Assembly: GCA_937888925.1 (NCBI GenBank)
Contig: CALARM010000010.1
Location: forward strand, 1 to 5,615
Reading direction: 5' to 3'
From: an uncultured Synergistia bacterium
GTDB lineage: Bacteria; Eremiobacterota; SpSt-956; JAKJGF01
DNA: 5,615 nt
Positions 4,788 through 5,615 of this stretch are shown here, in pieces; the first letter of the stretch is position 1, and every line of letters starts with the position of its first letter. A program made the translations under genes and the position numbers. The notes below the pieces were generated by a model. That model had not been told where the DNA came from. It made no database searches and saw only the letters and a program-made list of their open reading frames with translations.

Positions 4788-5615
4788 CTACAGAAAAAGT
4801 CTTTCCAGAAAGTGAAGGATGGAATTATTTTTCCTGTCTTCCATAATTCTACTATGACGGGATTCCGGTTCTTTAGAATTTTCTTCGGTAATACTATTCC
4901 GACCATTATTCTTATTAAATTCAGGAGGTATGACATGAACCTTCCTGTATTTAAGCTCTTTTCTCTTTCCATATTGAACAATAAGTGCAGTAATATTATC
5001 CGTTCCTCCTGCAGAATTGGCCAGGTCAATGAGTATTCTACAGGCACGGTCAAGATCAGGTTCACGAAGGATAATCTCTCCTATAATTTCATCGGAAAGC
5101 ATTCCTGTAAGCCCGTCGGAACATAGAAGAAATCTGTCACCTTCCATAAGTTCAATCGAGGTTATATCCACAGAAGGAGTATCATCCATACCCATGCATC
5201 TTGTAATATGGTTACGTAAAGGATCCTTCTTTGCTTCCTTCAGAGTAAGTACGCCTGCTTTAACCAGATCAAATACGACAGAATGATCTAAAGTAATCTG
5301 TTTAAAATCATTGCCGCGAAGGAGGTAAACCCTGCTGTCTCCCATATGGCCGATTGTCGCTTTACCGTCTACCATAAGACAGGCAACAACGGTTGCTCCC
5401 GCTCCGTTCAATGCATATCTCGCTTCCTTATAATGTCTTATATAATCACTTACGGCAATAATGGAATCTTTAAGAATAACTTCCGGCGGTAACGGATTAA
5501 CGACAGAGATTATATAAAAAGGTAAATAATCCACTACCATCCGGGATGCCACCTCTCCTGCCTGTGCACCTCCCATGCCGTCGCTTACAATAAATAAGCC
5601 TGTCTCTTTATTCAT
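4788..5615 (-). CDS. PP2C-family Ser/Thr protein phosphatase, N-terminus outside window
   Basis: This is a Stp1/PrpC-type metal-dependent phosphatase that removes phosphate from Ser/Thr residues, usually opposing a Hanks-type kinase in the cytoplasm. Visible motifs, numbered from the Met at the window edge, are SDGMGGAQAGEVAS (11-24, metal ligand D12), GATVVAC (73-79), GHMGDSRVYLLRG (89-101), ITLDHS (107-112), NHITRCMG (135-142), LLCSDGLTGML (163-173, ligand D167) and GGTDNITALIVQ (203-214, ligand D206). The family's first motif, RxxNEDs, normally lies about 20-30 residues before DGMGG. It is missing here, so the true start is almost certainly beyond 5615 and the edge Met is internal. After the domain (about 216) comes a polar 45-residue tail ending in ILHFLERLFL, too short for a membrane anchor. 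The gene ends in TAG at 4790-4788. No clear terminator is seen in the gap to crcB. Confidence 0.93.
   Translation of the reverse strand: MNKETGLFIVSDGMGGAQAGEVASRMVVDYLPFYIISVVNPLPPEVILKDSIIAVSDYIRHYKEARYALNGAGATVVACLMVDGKATIGHMGDSRVYLLRGNDFKQITLDHSVVFDLVKAGVLTLKEAKKDPLRNHITRCMGMDDTPSVDITSIELMEGDRFLLCSDGLTGMLSDEIIGEIILREPDLDRACRILIDLANSAGGTDNITALIVQYGKRKELKYRKVHVIPPEFNKNNGRNSITEENSKEPESRHSRIMEDRKNNSILHFLERLFL

Noticed and set aside
4706..5286. Open frames overlapping the PP2C gene on both strands (4706-5065, 4812-5126, 5017-5286)
   Set aside because: They are shadows of the clearly conserved PP2C coding frame.

Overview
The window is AT-rich, uses the standard bacterial code (TAA, TAG and TGA all act as stops), and has near-consensus sigma-70/sigma-A promoters (TTGAC-type -35 boxes, 17-18 bp spacers, TATAAT-type -10 boxes) and strong purine-rich ribosome binding sites. 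This suits a low-GC bacterium with Firmicutes-like signals. The proteins do not fix a phylum, and a deep-branching or uncultivated lineage is possible. No transposase, integrase, phage structural gene, tRNA, rRNA or CRISPR array is visible.

Layout from left to right. Bases 1-56 hold a bulged hairpin that on the minus strand runs into a U-tract. Bases 60-232 are very AT-rich, with several inverted repeats and no gene. A plus-strand gene (233-1291) encodes an N-acetylmuramoyl-L-alanine amidase-like protein (Amidase_2/PGRP fold) with a possible RlpA-like double-psi beta-barrel at its C-terminus. It converges on a minus-strand glycerophosphodiester phosphodiesterase gene (1327-2289); a perfect 32-bp palindrome between them should terminate both. 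The phosphodiesterase carries an unusual glycine-zipper hydrophobic insert. Upstream of it, also on the minus strand, is a complete mazE-mazF toxin-antitoxin operon (2376-2941) with a consensus promoter and a likely autoregulatory operator. Divergent from mazEF is a 393-residue protein (3082-4263) resembling the DUF6765 family, with a His/Asp pattern suggesting a zinc hydrolase. Next come a single fluoride channel gene (crcB/fluC, 4371-4739) with its own promoter and, converging on it, a PP2C-type Ser/Thr phosphatase (4788 to beyond 5615) that is cut by the window edge.

Except for mazEF, each gene looks like its own transcription unit, and no single pathway links them all. Three of the proteins (amidase, GDPD, DUF6765-like) are predicted hydrolases, at least two of them acting on cell-envelope material, yet none has a recognisable Sec signal peptide. 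They could be cytosolic recycling enzymes or proteins delivered by a non-Sec route. The features most worth following are the glycine-zipper insertion in the GDPD fold, the amidase-barrel architecture, and the DUF6765-like protein.
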